Source: Candidatus Pantoea formicae
GTDB lineage: Bacteria > Pseudomonadota > Gammaproteobacteria > Enterobacterales > Enterobacteriaceae
Assembly: GCF_011752625.1 (NCBI RefSeq)
Contig: NZ_VWXD01000014.1
Location: 1-64,000 of the forward strand
DNA length: 64,000 bases
Direction of reading: 5' to 3'
Shown here piece by piece: positions 54,864 through 63,316 of this stretch. Position numbers and translations under genes: made by a program. The notes under the pieces were generated by a model that was given only the letters and a program-made list of their open reading frames with translations, was not told where the DNA came from and did not search any database. Every line of letters begins with the position of its first letter. Within the stretch, counting starts at the first letter, position 1.

Positions 54864-55880
54864 TCACACATCCAGATAGGTTGAGAGCCAGTCAGGTACA
54901 CGTTGTTCCAGCCACATTTTCGGCTTCCTCAGCGTACCGCCCACAAAGCCGACGTGACCGCCTTGCTGTGTGAGCTGATACTCAATTGAAGGCGACAGTT
55001 GTTCGGGCTGCGGGATCACCGCATCGGTCATAAAGGGATCGTCTTTCGCATGGATGATCAGAAACGGTTTGCGCACGCCCGTGAGCAAGGGCATGGCGCT
55101 GGCACGTCGATAATAGTCGTTGGCATCCAGAAAACCGTGCGCGCGTGCAGTAATCGCATCATCAAACTCACGAATACGGCGAAATGCCCGCAGCTGACTC
55201 AGCTCCACCGGCAGCGTGCCAGGCCAGGCCAGCAGTTTGCGCGTGGCATTCTGTTTTAGCTTGGTCAGCAAATAGTGCTGATAGAACCGAGAGAAGCCGG
55301 CATCGAGCTTTTCACTGCAGGGTTCGAGCGCAAAGGGTGCCGAAATCGCGACGGCTGCATCCACCGGCACATCATTCCCCTGCATGCCCAATAAATAGGC
55401 AAGCATATTGCCGCCGAGTGAAACGCCCACTGCGGCAGTCGGCACCGTGCCCCATTCGCGTTGCAGCCAGTGCAAGAAAAAGGTCGCGTCTTCGGTTTCA
55501 CCGGAATGATAGATACGCTCCAGGCGATTGGGTTCGCCACTGCAGCCACGGAAATGCATGACAACCGCCAGCCAGCCACGCGCCTGACACGCCTGCATCA
55601 GACCATGCGCATACGGGCTGCGGAAGCTGCCTTCCAGGCCATGAAACATCACCATACGCGGCTTATGGCGTGCCTGCGCGGGGTCTTCGCTCCACGCGAG
55701 ATCGACAAAATCGCCGTCCGGCAGGTCAAGTCGCTGCCAGTGCGGACGCAGGGTTACGCGCCGACGCAGTATGCGCGGCAGCAATGTTTGCAGATGCGCA
55801 TTACTGAATCCGCGCAGCGGTTTAAAGCGCTCGCCGTTAGGGCGATCAAAATAGCTTGGGTAAAGGCTTGTCTGATGCAT
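54864..55880 (-). CDS. yheT: YheT, alpha/beta hydrolase
   Basis: The 338-residue product belongs to the AB-hydrolase 4 family (esterase-like; substrate unknown). Features: MVMFHGLEGSFRSPYAHGL near 77-95 (oxyanion), VVMHFRGCSGEPNR near 106-119, nucleophile Ser154 in GVSLGGNML, an Asp in IHAKDDPFM and His in QQGGHVGFVGG. It starts at ATG 55880, 60 bases from the divergent LysE-type gene. E. coli gene order stops being recognisable beyond this gene, where kefB and yheS would be expected. Confidence 0.94.
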   Translation of the reverse strand: MHQTSLYPSYFDRPNGERFKPLRGFSNAHLQTLLPRILRRRVTLRPHWQRLDLPDGDFVDLAWSEDPAQARHKPRMVMFHGLEGSFRSPYAHGLMQACQARGWLAVVMHFRGCSGEPNRLERIYHSGETEDATFFLHWLQREWGTVPTAAVGVSLGGNMLAYLLGMQGNDVPVDAAVAISAPFALEPCSEKLDAGFSRFYQHYLLTKLKQNATRKLLAWPGTLPVELSQLRAFRRIREFDDAITARAHGFLDANDYYRRASAMPLLTGVRKPFLIIHAKDDPFMTDAVIPQPEQLSPSIEYQLTQQGGHVGFVGGTLRKPKMWLEQRVPDWLSTYLDV

Positions 55881-55940
55881 AAGTCGCTGATAGCTTCGAT
55901 GGGTTGTCCGCTTTACTGGGTGAGGAGCACCCGAATATAC

Positions 55941-56543
55941 ATGGAACTGAGTCTTTTTTTATCAATGTTGGGCTTTCTTTGGGTCGCTGCCATCACGCCA
56001 GGCCCCAATAATATGTTACTTACCGCCTCAGGTGCTAATTTTGGCTTCCTGCGGACCCTACCTTTGCTCATTGGTATCATGATTGGTATGCAAGTCATGT
56101 TGCTGATGGTGGCATTTGGCATCGGTAGCCTCATCTTGCTTTATCCCTCTCTGCATCTGGTATTAAAAATTGCTGGTAGCCTCTACTTGCTATGGCTGGC
56201 GTGGAAAATCGCCACCGCCGAGTACGAGAAGTTGGAAACGGAGGATGAAACCGTGAAGCAGATGCCCTTCTGGCAAGGGGGATTGCTGCAACTGATCAAC
56301 CCGAAAGCCTGGCTGATGGCGTTGGGCGCGGTGGCCAGCTTTAGCCTCGCGGGCGATGCTTACCTGCATTCGGTGATCGCTATCAGCATCGGCATGGCAT
56401 TGGTCAACGTGGTATCCGGGGTGATCTGGATGGGCTTTGGTTCGTTGATTGGCCGCTTGCTGCGCAGTCCGCGCGCATGGAAAATCTTCAACCTGGCGAT
56501 GGGTGCGCTCACAGCGGCCTGTGTGCTGCTGATCTGGCGTTGA
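55941..56543 (+). CDS. LysE/RhtB-family amino-acid exporter
   Basis: The 200-residue product has six hydrophobic segments and the LysE family signature AAITPGPNNMLLTASGANFG near residues 16-35, followed by GGLLQLINPKAWLMALGAVAS near 113-133. Family members export amino acids such as lysine, threonine or cysteine; the substrate here is not clear. The start at 55941 (MELSLFLSMLGFLWV) was chosen to fit the family; a longer frame upstream overlaps yheT on the other strand. It is not at this place in E. coli and begins the non-syntenic region. Confidence 0.85.
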   Translation: MELSLFLSMLGFLWVAAITPGPNNMLLTASGANFGFLRTLPLLIGIMIGMQVMLLMVAFGIGSLILLYPSLHLVLKIAGSLYLLWLAWKIATAEYEKLETEDETVKQMPFWQGGLLQLINPKAWLMALGAVASFSLAGDAYLHSVIAISIGMALVNVVSGVIWMGFGSLIGRLLRSPRAWKIFNLAMGALTAACVLLIWR

Positions 56544-56632
56544 GATAACTTAATTATCTTAAAGGCGCACATGATGAAGGCAGCATGTTGTCCGCCAGCC
56601 TGGTTCGATTGCGCTTTGAGAAATGGATAAGT

Positions 56633-56664
56633 GGTGGAATTCTTACGATTGTAAGAATTCCACC
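56633..56664. repeat. Perfect 14-bp inverted repeat
   Basis: GGTGGAATTCTTAC (56633-56646) and GTAAGAATTCCACC (56651-56664) are perfect arms around a GATT loop. No T-tract is present on either strand. It lies 90 bases after the LysE-type stop and 163 bases beyond the end of the convergent msbA-like gene. It may be a terminator without U-tract, an operator or a remnant of a mobile element. Confidence 0.6.
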
Positions 56665-56826
56665 AAAGCAAAGCGGACTTCAACGTATCTGACATCAAGT
56701 TTTAGTTTGTTGTGCGCTTCAGTTGGAAATACCTTCACCCGCTGTGCCAAGTTTTAGCGCTATCCCCTCAAGGCTGAAGGGATGATGGCCAGGAAGTGTA
56801 TATTAAATCACCTAAGTACTTGTGAG

Positions 56827-58584
56827 CTATTGTTGGGCAGCGAATTGCATCTCATGCAGCTTGCTGTACAAACCTGTTTGTTGCAGAAGCTCCTTATGAT
56901 GCCCGCGCTCACTGATTCTGCCATCATCCATAACAATGATTTCATCACAAGCCTCAATGGTTGAGAGCCTGTGGGCAATAATCAGCACTGTGCATTGCTG
57001 CTTAATATCATCCAGTGACATTTTAATGGCGTGCTCAGATTCGTTGTCCAGCGCAGAGGTGGCTTCATCCAGGATGAGAAGAGGCGTTTTCTTCAATAAA
57101 GCACGTGCTATGGCTATTCTTTGACGCTGGCCGCCTGAAAGCTGTACGCCATTTTCACCTGCTAATGTATCCAGCCCATCGGGCATCTTATCGATGAACA
57201 CATCTGCGTATGCACGAGAAGCCGCGTCCCTGATCTCTTCTCGGGTAGTGTGTTCCGGGCAGGCATAGGCGATATTATCTGCCAGACTGGCATCAAAAAG
57301 ATGAACGTGTTGAGACACAAGAGATATTTTTTCCCGCAACGATTTCAGCCGATAGCTTCGAAGCTCCTGTCCATCAAGCAGAATCTCACCTTCGTAATCG
57401 TCATAAAACCGCGGGATGAGGCTAACCATAGTCGATTTGCCGGAACCCGAGCGACCTACAAGAGCAACTGTTTTACCTGCCGGCACTCTAAAGCTCACGT
57501 TGCGCAAGGCATAGTCCTCTGAGTTTTCGTACCGAAAGCTGACGTTACGAAATTCAATTTCTCCCTTTATACCTTCGCCAGTAAGAGTGCCCTCATCCCG
57601 CTCTTTTGGCATATCGAGAAGGCTGAAAAGTGAATGGCATGCTGTCATTCCCTGCTGAAAACCCGCGTTAAGACTTGTTAGAGATTTCAGCGGTCGCATT
57701 ATCATAAACATGGCGGAGAAAACGACGGTTACCGATCCAGCAGAAAGCGTCTCAAGTACCGAGGGAAAACTCGCTGCGTAAAGAATTGCAGCCAGAGCCA
57801 GCGAAGCGATGACTTGTATGAAGGGTTCGGAAAGTGCAGCAACAGAAACCATCTTTAGTCCATGCTTACGCATCTCATCACTTGTGTCAGCAAAGCGTTT
57901 ACGTTCAACAGTCTGGCCGCCAAACATACGTACTTCACGGTGATTCCTGAGCATCTGTTCTGTACTGACGGCAACGCTACCCATCGAATTCTGCAAATCC
58001 CGGCTGATGCGGCGGAATCGGCCAGACACAGCTTTGACGCTCAGTGCAATGACCGGAGCCGCGATTAAAAGTACGAGTGATAGTTGCCAGCTGTTCCAGA
58101 CCATAAGTACCATCAGGCTGATTATTGAAGCGGTATTTCGAACGAGAGAGATGAGCGTATCAGAGGAAGCAGAGGCAACGCGTTCTGAGTCATAGGTAAT
58201 CTTGGTCAGAAGACTGCCGGACGAATTGCTATTATGGAATCTGACAGGCATCCCCATCAAATGGTTGAAGATCTGACGTCGCATAGACATAACAACACGG
58301 CCCGATACCCACGCCATACAGTAATCTGATGCATATCCGGATAACCCACGTATTGTAACGAGTGCGATGACAGCCAAAGGCAGCCAGCGCAGCGAATCAG
58401 GCGCCACACTCCCAAAGCCCACACCATTCATTAAAGGCTTAAGCAACGAAAGCAGACCCGCGTCGGTTGCGGCGTTAACGATAAGCGCTAAGCATGCGGC
58501 ATACAAACCCCTCTTATGGGGTGATATGTAGGGGATAAGCCTGCGGAACGTTGCCCGCGTTGAGAAATCACTATTTTGATTCAC
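56827..58584 (-). CDS. MsbA-like ABC exporter (second copy)
   Basis: Half-size ABC exporter of 585 residues, aligning along its length with the lipid A flippase MsbA (582 residues in E. coli): TFRRLIPYISPHKRGLY start, six membrane segments in residues about 25-310 (SGSLLTKITYDSERVASASS, RPLKSLTSLNAGFQQGMTAC) and a nucleotide-binding domain with Walker A GRSGSGKST at 377-385, signature LSGGQRQR near 482 and Walker B LLILDEATSALD near 502. The primary msbA usually lies with lpxK, so this is probably a paralogue. It is divergent from the GT9 gene and noticeably more AT-rich than neighbours. Substrate unknown; lipid- or LPS-linked molecules are a reasonable guess. Confidence 0.88.
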   Translation of the reverse strand: MNQNSDFSTRATFRRLIPYISPHKRGLYAACLALIVNAATDAGLLSLLKPLMNGVGFGSVAPDSLRWLPLAVIALVTIRGLSGYASDYCMAWVSGRVVMSMRRQIFNHLMGMPVRFHNSNSSGSLLTKITYDSERVASASSDTLISLVRNTASIISLMVLMVWNSWQLSLVLLIAAPVIALSVKAVSGRFRRISRDLQNSMGSVAVSTEQMLRNHREVRMFGGQTVERKRFADTSDEMRKHGLKMVSVAALSEPFIQVIASLALAAILYAASFPSVLETLSAGSVTVVFSAMFMIMRPLKSLTSLNAGFQQGMTACHSLFSLLDMPKERDEGTLTGEGIKGEIEFRNVSFRYENSEDYALRNVSFRVPAGKTVALVGRSGSGKSTMVSLIPRFYDDYEGEILLDGQELRSYRLKSLREKISLVSQHVHLFDASLADNIAYACPEHTTREEIRDAASRAYADVFIDKMPDGLDTLAGENGVQLSGGQRQRIAIARALLKKTPLLILDEATSALDNESEHAIKMSLDDIKQQCTVLIIAHRLSTIEACDEIIVMDDGRISERGHHKELLQQTGLYSKLHEMQFAAQQ

Positions 58585-58883
58585 GTATTAGATTCCGGCT
58601 GCTGATATAAGTCATGCGGGCGTTTTATACATGCTGCCAGCACAAGTCCAGCATAATTTTCATGCGCTGAGTAACCTAAGTGGATGAGTTAAGAAAGAGG
58701 CTTATCTTTAGGCCTCATTGAAGCCAAAAGCTTTGTTTTTTTCACTCGACGTCCGGTTTCATAAGAAAGATTTTTTTACGTCAGGAAAAGCGTTAGCATA
58801 GAGGCATTATGTCTAGGGTTCAGAACCGCTTTTTTCTCAGGGAAGCCACAGTGGTCTGATCTTTTTTTTAAATGGAAATATTC
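58585..58883. promoter_or_regulatory. Divergent AT-rich intergenic region between the MsbA-like and GT9 genes
   Basis: This 299-base stretch holds no gene and must carry both promoters. A short dyad GAGGC/GCCTC (58697-58701 and 58712-58716) and several T-tracts are visible, among them TTTTTTT near 58736. No operator or JUMPstart/ops element was recognised. Confidence 0.35.
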
Positions 58884-59954
58884 ATGCAGTTTCTGAAAAC
58901 CATCAACAGAAGTAAAAATGCATTATTCAGGAAGATAAAAAAAACAACGCTACATTCTTTTCTTCGGACTCAGCGTAGGCATAATCATTTCGATCCTAAA
59001 AATGTTCGTAACATACTGCTACTTCGTCTCGACGATAAAATCGGAGATATGGTTGTTACAACCGGTACGGCTTTCTTACTTGCTGAACAGGGTTACCGGG
59101 TATCAGTTTTAACCGGGCCTGTATGTGCTCAGATGCTGAATAAATGCGATTATCTGGACCAGGTTATCCTGTACAAAAATCGGATGTCTTTAGATGGTCT
59201 AAGTGCTCAAAATTTTGATGTAATCATTGATTTTGATGATGTCCAGGATTATGAGCGCTTAAAACTGGCATGGCGGATGAGACGTAGCCATCATGTTGGG
59301 TTTAATAAAAATCTTCCAGGTATTTATAATCTGTGCTTTAACTATCTTGACGCCGAACAGCATATTACAAAACGCCATAATTTAGTGCTGGGGTTATTTA
59401 ATATTCACGAGGGTGAATTTAAGTATCAACTCGGGCAATGTAACCATGAGCAGAGAAAAGTTAAAGACGCGATAAGTTTTTCTCCTGAGGATATTATCGT
59501 ATCTGTGAATCCTTATTCCGGTGCGCAGGACAAAGATTTCTTAGAGGAACAGGTGGTTTCACTCATTAACTTTATCCGGTCTCTTAATCCGAAAATTAAA
59601 GTTGTGATTGTCGGTCAGGCCAGTAAAGTACAGCATTACAATGCGTTTGGTGCAGTTACTGTTCCAGAAAGCACAATAAATACTGCAATTGAAATAGTCA
59701 GGTTGTCACGTCTCGTGGTCAGCACTGATACCTCCATTGTTCACATTGCTAATGCGCTGAATCGTCCGCTTATATCGGTTTATAATAAGCGAAAATTGAA
59801 AGATACCGGTTTGCCAGGGTATAAAATTTGGGCTCCCAACTATCCTTTGGGCAAGCAGGTCATTGTAGAAGAAGATCACATTGGGAAAAGCCCAATTAGC
59901 CAACTCTTCCCGATGATTGAAGCTGAACTCTTATCAACCAGATTCTATCAGTGA
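58884..59954 (+). CDS. GT9 (heptosyltransferase-family) glycosyltransferase-like protein
   Basis: The 356-residue product has the GT9 layout: an N-terminal Rossmann-like domain beginning NILLLRLDDKIGDMVVTTGTAFLLAEQ (about 42-68) and a C-terminal domain with VVSTDTSIVHIANALNRPLISVYNKR (about 275-300), the ADP-heptose-binding type motif. Such enzymes add heptose or related sugars to the LPS core. The start at 58884 has GGAA 8 bases upstream; ATG at 58872 is also possible. Base composition is clearly AT-rich, unlike neighbouring genes, which suggests acquisition by transfer. It is divergent from the MsbA-like exporter, which suggests a common envelope-glycan role. Confidence 0.82.
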   Translation: MQFLKTINRSKNALFRKIKKTTLHSFLRTQRRHNHFDPKNVRNILLLRLDDKIGDMVVTTGTAFLLAEQGYRVSVLTGPVCAQMLNKCDYLDQVILYKNRMSLDGLSAQNFDVIIDFDDVQDYERLKLAWRMRRSHHVGFNKNLPGIYNLCFNYLDAEQHITKRHNLVLGLFNIHEGEFKYQLGQCNHEQRKVKDAISFSPEDIIVSVNPYSGAQDKDFLEEQVVSLINFIRSLNPKIKVVIVGQASKVQHYNAFGAVTVPESTINTAIEIVRLSRLVVSTDTSIVHIANALNRPLISVYNKRKLKDTGLPGYKIWAPNYPLGKQVIVEEDHIGKSPISQLFPMIEAELLSTRFYQ

Positions 59955-59957
59955 TGA

Positions 59958-59982
59958 AATCAGGCAGCCATGCTGCCTGATT
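59958..59982 (+). terminator. Terminator-like hairpin after the GT9 gene
   Basis: AATCAGGCAGC (59958-59968) and GCTGCCTGATT (59972-59982) form an 11-bp stem with a CAT loop, 3 bases after the stop. No T-tract follows. Confidence 0.7.
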
Positions 59983-60343
59983 AAATAACAGGCGCACTTT
60001 TAGCTTGCTTATGTTAAGGGTGTTTAGAATGACAGGGCGATGAACGCTTTTTTATTGAATGGCTTATTAAGACATTGGAAATGTTTGATTGATAAATGCT
60101 AAATGATGATCGCATTATGGATATTATAATCAAGGCGAATAACAGAAAAAGCACTTGAATAAATGGGTTGAAATACAGTGATGCCAGTGACAGATTATTT
60201 AATCTGTAACAGATGACTATTATCGATGGGCTTGTAAGTGAAAATAGAAAATGAGATATCACCAGACGAAAATGATATCGATGTTGTAAAACACTAAGGC
60301 AAATTTCTTCACTGTGTAGAAGACCATTTTCCAAGAGATGGGC
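59983..60343. other. AT-rich gap without a supported gene
   Basis: This 361-base stretch between the GT9 gene and the LacI-type gene is very AT-rich. A 106-codon hydrophobic frame on the minus strand begins at a TTG without a ribosome-binding site and was not accepted. The stretch looks like the right edge of the AT-rich segment that starts with the MsbA-like gene. Confidence 0.4.
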
Positions 60344-61324
60344 CTAACTGGAGGCACGCTCGATGCGCTTCCACGGCAGCACCTCACGTACCACTTCACT
60401 GTGCGGCTGGCGAATACGGTTCAGTAGTAGCTGAACGCTGCGTTCACCCAGCCGATTCATTGGCTGTTCGATGGTGGTTAGCGGAGGATTGAGGCTGCTG
60501 GTGAACGGAATACCATCGAATCCCACGACCGCGAGATCTTCGGGTATGCGCAGTCCAGCTTCCAGCGCCGCGTGGATCACGCCGACTGCCAGCACATCCG
60601 ATACCGCAAACACCGCATCGGGCCGCTCCGGCTGTACCAGCAATTCACGCAGCGCAGCGCTTCCTGCCTCACACGAAATATTTTCTGCGTAAGCTACTGC
60701 TCCCCAGTTAAGTTCGAGCTGTTCCAACGCTTCACGATAGCCACGCTCGCGTTGATGAGAGTAGAGATAGCGCATATCACAGTTTACCAAGGCAATACGG
60801 CGGCGGCCTTTGTTGGCCAGATAGCGCACGGTTTCGTAAGCCGCTTCTTGGTTGTTGATCGTGACGCTGGAAGCAGGTATGGCCGGATCGTACTCTGCGC
60901 ACTGCACCCATGGCGCGTCACCGATGAGGCCTTGCAGCTCCTGCAGGCAAGCGGCCGCATCCATCGTGATCACACCATCTACCACTTTGCCGCTCAGCAG
61001 CGCCAGATAGGCCGCTTCGCGCGGCAGCTGTGAGGCCGAATTGCATAACAGGATATGGTAACCCTGTGCTTCGGCTTCAGCTTCAATGCCTTGCACCACG
61101 CGTGAGCAAAAGGGATTGGTGATGTCTGAAATTAACACCAGCAACATATGGCTTTGTGCAGTGCGTAACTGACGCGCCAGTAAGTTGGGCTGATAGTCGC
61201 AGTGTTCGATGGCTGCCAATACCTTTTCACGCGTGTCCGGTCGCACGCCCGGATGTTGATTCAACACCCTGGATACCGTGGCTTTGGATACGCCAGCGAG
61301 GCGCGCAACCTTCTCAATCGACAT
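60344..61324 (-). CDS. LacI/GalR-family transcriptional regulator
   Basis: The 326-residue product has the LacI-family helix-turn-helix at its N-terminus (MSIEKVARLAGVSKATVSRV, residues 1-20) followed by the hinge QPNLLARQLRT and a periplasmic-binding-protein-like sensor domain (LVLISDITNPFCSRVVQGIE, ALVNCDMRYLYSHQRERGY, EDLAVVGFDGIPFTSSLNPPLTTIEQP). The ligand is unknown; no sugar operon is adjacent. The start at 61324 aligns with the family; a TTG six codons upstream is open but less likely. It is divergent from tauABC, so it could regulate these genes or only itself. In E. coli tau genes respond to Cbl and CysB, not to a LacI protein. Confidence 0.88.
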   Translation of the reverse strand: MSIEKVARLAGVSKATVSRVLNQHPGVRPDTREKVLAAIEHCDYQPNLLARQLRTAQSHMLLVLISDITNPFCSRVVQGIEAEAEAQGYHILLCNSASQLPREAAYLALLSGKVVDGVITMDAAACLQELQGLIGDAPWVQCAEYDPAIPASSVTINNQEAAYETVRYLANKGRRRIALVNCDMRYLYSHQRERGYREALEQLELNWGAVAYAENISCEAGSAALRELLVQPERPDAVFAVSDVLAVGVIHAALEAGLRIPEDLAVVGFDGIPFTSSLNPPLTTIEQPMNRLGERSVQLLLNRIRQPHSEVVREVLPWKRIERASS

Positions 61325-61557
61325 GGATTTCAGTACCGCCAATCGGGATAAAAAATCAGAGTTCTATCAATAACACAGTCAGGATGTGAGCGCGTGACAT
61401 ATTTCCGTCTTTACGACTTCTTTGCATTTGCGCATTTTGCATACCTTTGCCCGATGATGATCTAAGAACAGATTTTCATTAGGGATAATTTTTAATTCCT
61501 TTATGAAATTACAGCCGCTGGAGAAACTGCCTTCACGACATAACATTGGGGTGAACG
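61325..61557. promoter_or_regulatory. Divergent regulator/tauA intergenic region
   Basis: This 233-base stretch has no gene. Near 61423-61443 the motif TTTGCAT occurs twice around TGCGCA, a possible binding site for the LacI-type protein. A GATAAT -10-like hexamer occurs in TAGGGATAATTTT near 61484 without a good -35. The tauA ribosome-binding site is GGGGTGA. Confidence 0.35.
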
Positions 61558-62538
61558 ATGATGGCAGTAAAAAAAACAATAACGGCAGTGGCGGCAGCAT
61601 TGGCCCTGATGGCATTTCAGGCACAGGCGGTCAACGTCACCGTGGCATATCAAACCTCGGCGGAACCGGCCAAAGTGGCGCAGGCTGACAACACCTTTGC
61701 CAAAGAGAGTGGCGCGACGGTGGACTGGCGCAAGTTTGATAGCGGTGCCAGCGTACTGCGTGCATTGGCTTCAGGTGATGTGCAAATCGGTAATATCGGC
61801 TCCAGCCCGTTAGCAGTGGCGGCAACACAGCAACTGCCCATCGAAGCCTTCTTACTGGCATCACAACTTGGCAACTCCGAAGCGCTGGTGGTCAAAAAAT
61901 CCATCACCCGTCCCAAGGATCTGATTGGCAAACGCATCGCCGTGCCCTTCATCTCCACCACCCATTACAGCCTGCTGTCAGCGCTCAAGCATTGGGGCAT
62001 CAAGCCGTCGCAGGTGCAGTTAGTGAATCTGCAACCGCCTGCCATTATTGCGGCGTGGAAACGCGGTGATATCGACGGCGCGTACGTCTGGTCACCAGCG
62101 GTTAACGAGCTGGAAAAAGACGGCACGGTGCTGACCGACTCCTCACAGGTGGGCAAATGGGGTTCACCGACACTGGATGTGTGGGTAGTGCGTAAAGATT
62201 TCGCCCAGCAGCATCCCGAAATCGTCACGGCCTTTGCGCGCAGCGCGATTGAGGCGCAGCAAGCCTACATTGCTAATCCAGAACAGTGGCTGAAACAACC
62301 CGACAATCTCAGCAAACTGGCGCGCCTGAGTGGCGTACCGGAAAGCGATGTGCCGGTGCTGGTCAAAGGCAATACCTACCTGACCGCACAGCAGCAGGTG
62401 GAACAGCTGGGTAAGCCAGTCAACAAAGCGATTGTTGATACCGCGCACTTCCTGAAAGAGCAGGGCAAAGTGCCGGATACGGCTAACGATTACAGCAGCT
62501 TTGTCACCACGCAATTTGTTGCACCTTTAGCGAAATAA
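61558..62538 (+). CDS. tauA: Taurine ABC transporter substrate-binding protein TauA
   Basis: Periplasmic protein that captures taurine (and related sulfonates) for the TauBC importer under sulfate limitation. The 326-residue product has a signal peptide ending AFQAQA (about residue 24), then the mature start VNVTVAYQTSAEPAKVAQAD, nearly as in E. coli. Further conserved stretches include GDVQIGNIGSSPLAVAATQQ, RIAVPFISTTHYSLL and LQPPAIIAAWKRGDIDGAYVW. Two adjacent ATGs (61558, 61561) leave the start uncertain by one residue. It is 10 bases ahead of tauB in the operon tauABC(D). Confidence 0.96.
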   Translation: MMAVKKTITAVAAALALMAFQAQAVNVTVAYQTSAEPAKVAQADNTFAKESGATVDWRKFDSGASVLRALASGDVQIGNIGSSPLAVAATQQLPIEAFLLASQLGNSEALVVKKSITRPKDLIGKRIAVPFISTTHYSLLSALKHWGIKPSQVQLVNLQPPAIIAAWKRGDIDGAYVWSPAVNELEKDGTVLTDSSQVGKWGSPTLDVWVVRKDFAQQHPEIVTAFARSAIEAQQAYIANPEQWLKQPDNLSKLARLSGVPESDVPVLVKGNTYLTAQQQVEQLGKPVNKAIVDTAHFLKEQGKVPDTANDYSSFVTTQFVAPLAK

Positions 62539-62548
62539 CGGAGGCGCT

Positions 62549-63316
62549 ATGCTCAGCATCACCAACCTGAATGCACGTTACGCCGGACAACCCGCGCTGC
62601 AGGATATCAATCTGCAACTGGAACAACGCGACCTGCTGGTGGTGCTGGGGCCCTCTGGCTGTGGCAAAACCACATTGCTGAATTTAATCGCCGGTTTCCT
62701 GCCGTTGGAATCAGGCAGCATCACGCTGGATGGCAAGGCCGTCAACGGACCTGGCGCTGAGCGTGGCGTGGTGTTCCAAAACGAAGGCTTACTGCCGTGG
62801 CGCAACGTGATCGACAACGTGGCGTTTGGTTTGCAACTGACGGGGATGGCGAAGGCAGAACGTCATGCGATTGCGCGTCGTTTGATCCGCAAAGTGGGAC
62901 TGGAAGGAGCCGAAAAGCGTTTTATCTGGCAGCTCTCTGGGGGTCAACGTCAGCGTGTGGGCATTGCGCGTGCGCTGGCTGCTGACCCTCAGCTGCTGCT
63001 GTTAGATGAGCCCTTTGGTGCGCTGGATGCCTTCACCCGTGAGCAAATGCAAACCCTGCTGCTGACGTTGTGGCGTGATACCGGCAAACAGATTTTGCTC
63101 ATCACTCACGATATTGAAGAAGCGGTGTTTCTCGCCAGCGAACTGGTGCTGCTGTCACCAGGACCTGGTCGTGTGGTGGAGCGTATCAAACTCGATTTTG
63201 GCCAACGATTCGCCGCCGGTGAGCCGTGCCGCAGTATTAAATCCGATCCGGCCTTTATCGAGCGCCGCGAATATGTGCTGAATCAGGTCTTTTCTCAGCG
63301 GGAGGCGTTTGTATGA
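62549..63316 (+). CDS. tauB: Taurine ABC transporter ATP-binding protein TauB
   Basis: ATPase subunit of the taurine importer. The 255-residue product equals the E. coli length. It has Walker A GPSGCGKTT at 34-42, Q-loop in FQNEGLLPWRNV, the ABC signature LSGGQRQRVGIARAL near 132-146, Walker B LLLLDEPFGALDAFT and the switch His in LITHDIEEAV. GGAGG precedes the ATG, and its stop overlaps the tauC start (ATGA), showing coupling. Confidence 0.97.
   Translation: MLSITNLNARYAGQPALQDINLQLEQRDLLVVLGPSGCGKTTLLNLIAGFLPLESGSITLDGKAVNGPGAERGVVFQNEGLLPWRNVIDNVAFGLQLTGMAKAERHAIARRLIRKVGLEGAEKRFIWQLSGGQRQRVGIARALAADPQLLLLDEPFGALDAFTREQMQTLLLTLWRDTGKQILLITHDIEEAVFLASELVLLSPGPGRVVERIKLDFGQRFAAGEPCRSIKSDPAFIERREYVLNQVFSQREAFV

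Noticed and set aside
55461..55940. N-terminal extension of the LysE-type gene by 160 codons
   Set aside because: It overlaps yheT on the opposite strand and has no LysE-like sequence; the hydrophobic family start is at 55941.
60014..60334. 106-codon hydrophobic frame on the minus strand
   Set aside because: It starts with TTG, lacks a ribosome-binding site, lies in very AT-rich DNA, and has no recognisable family features.
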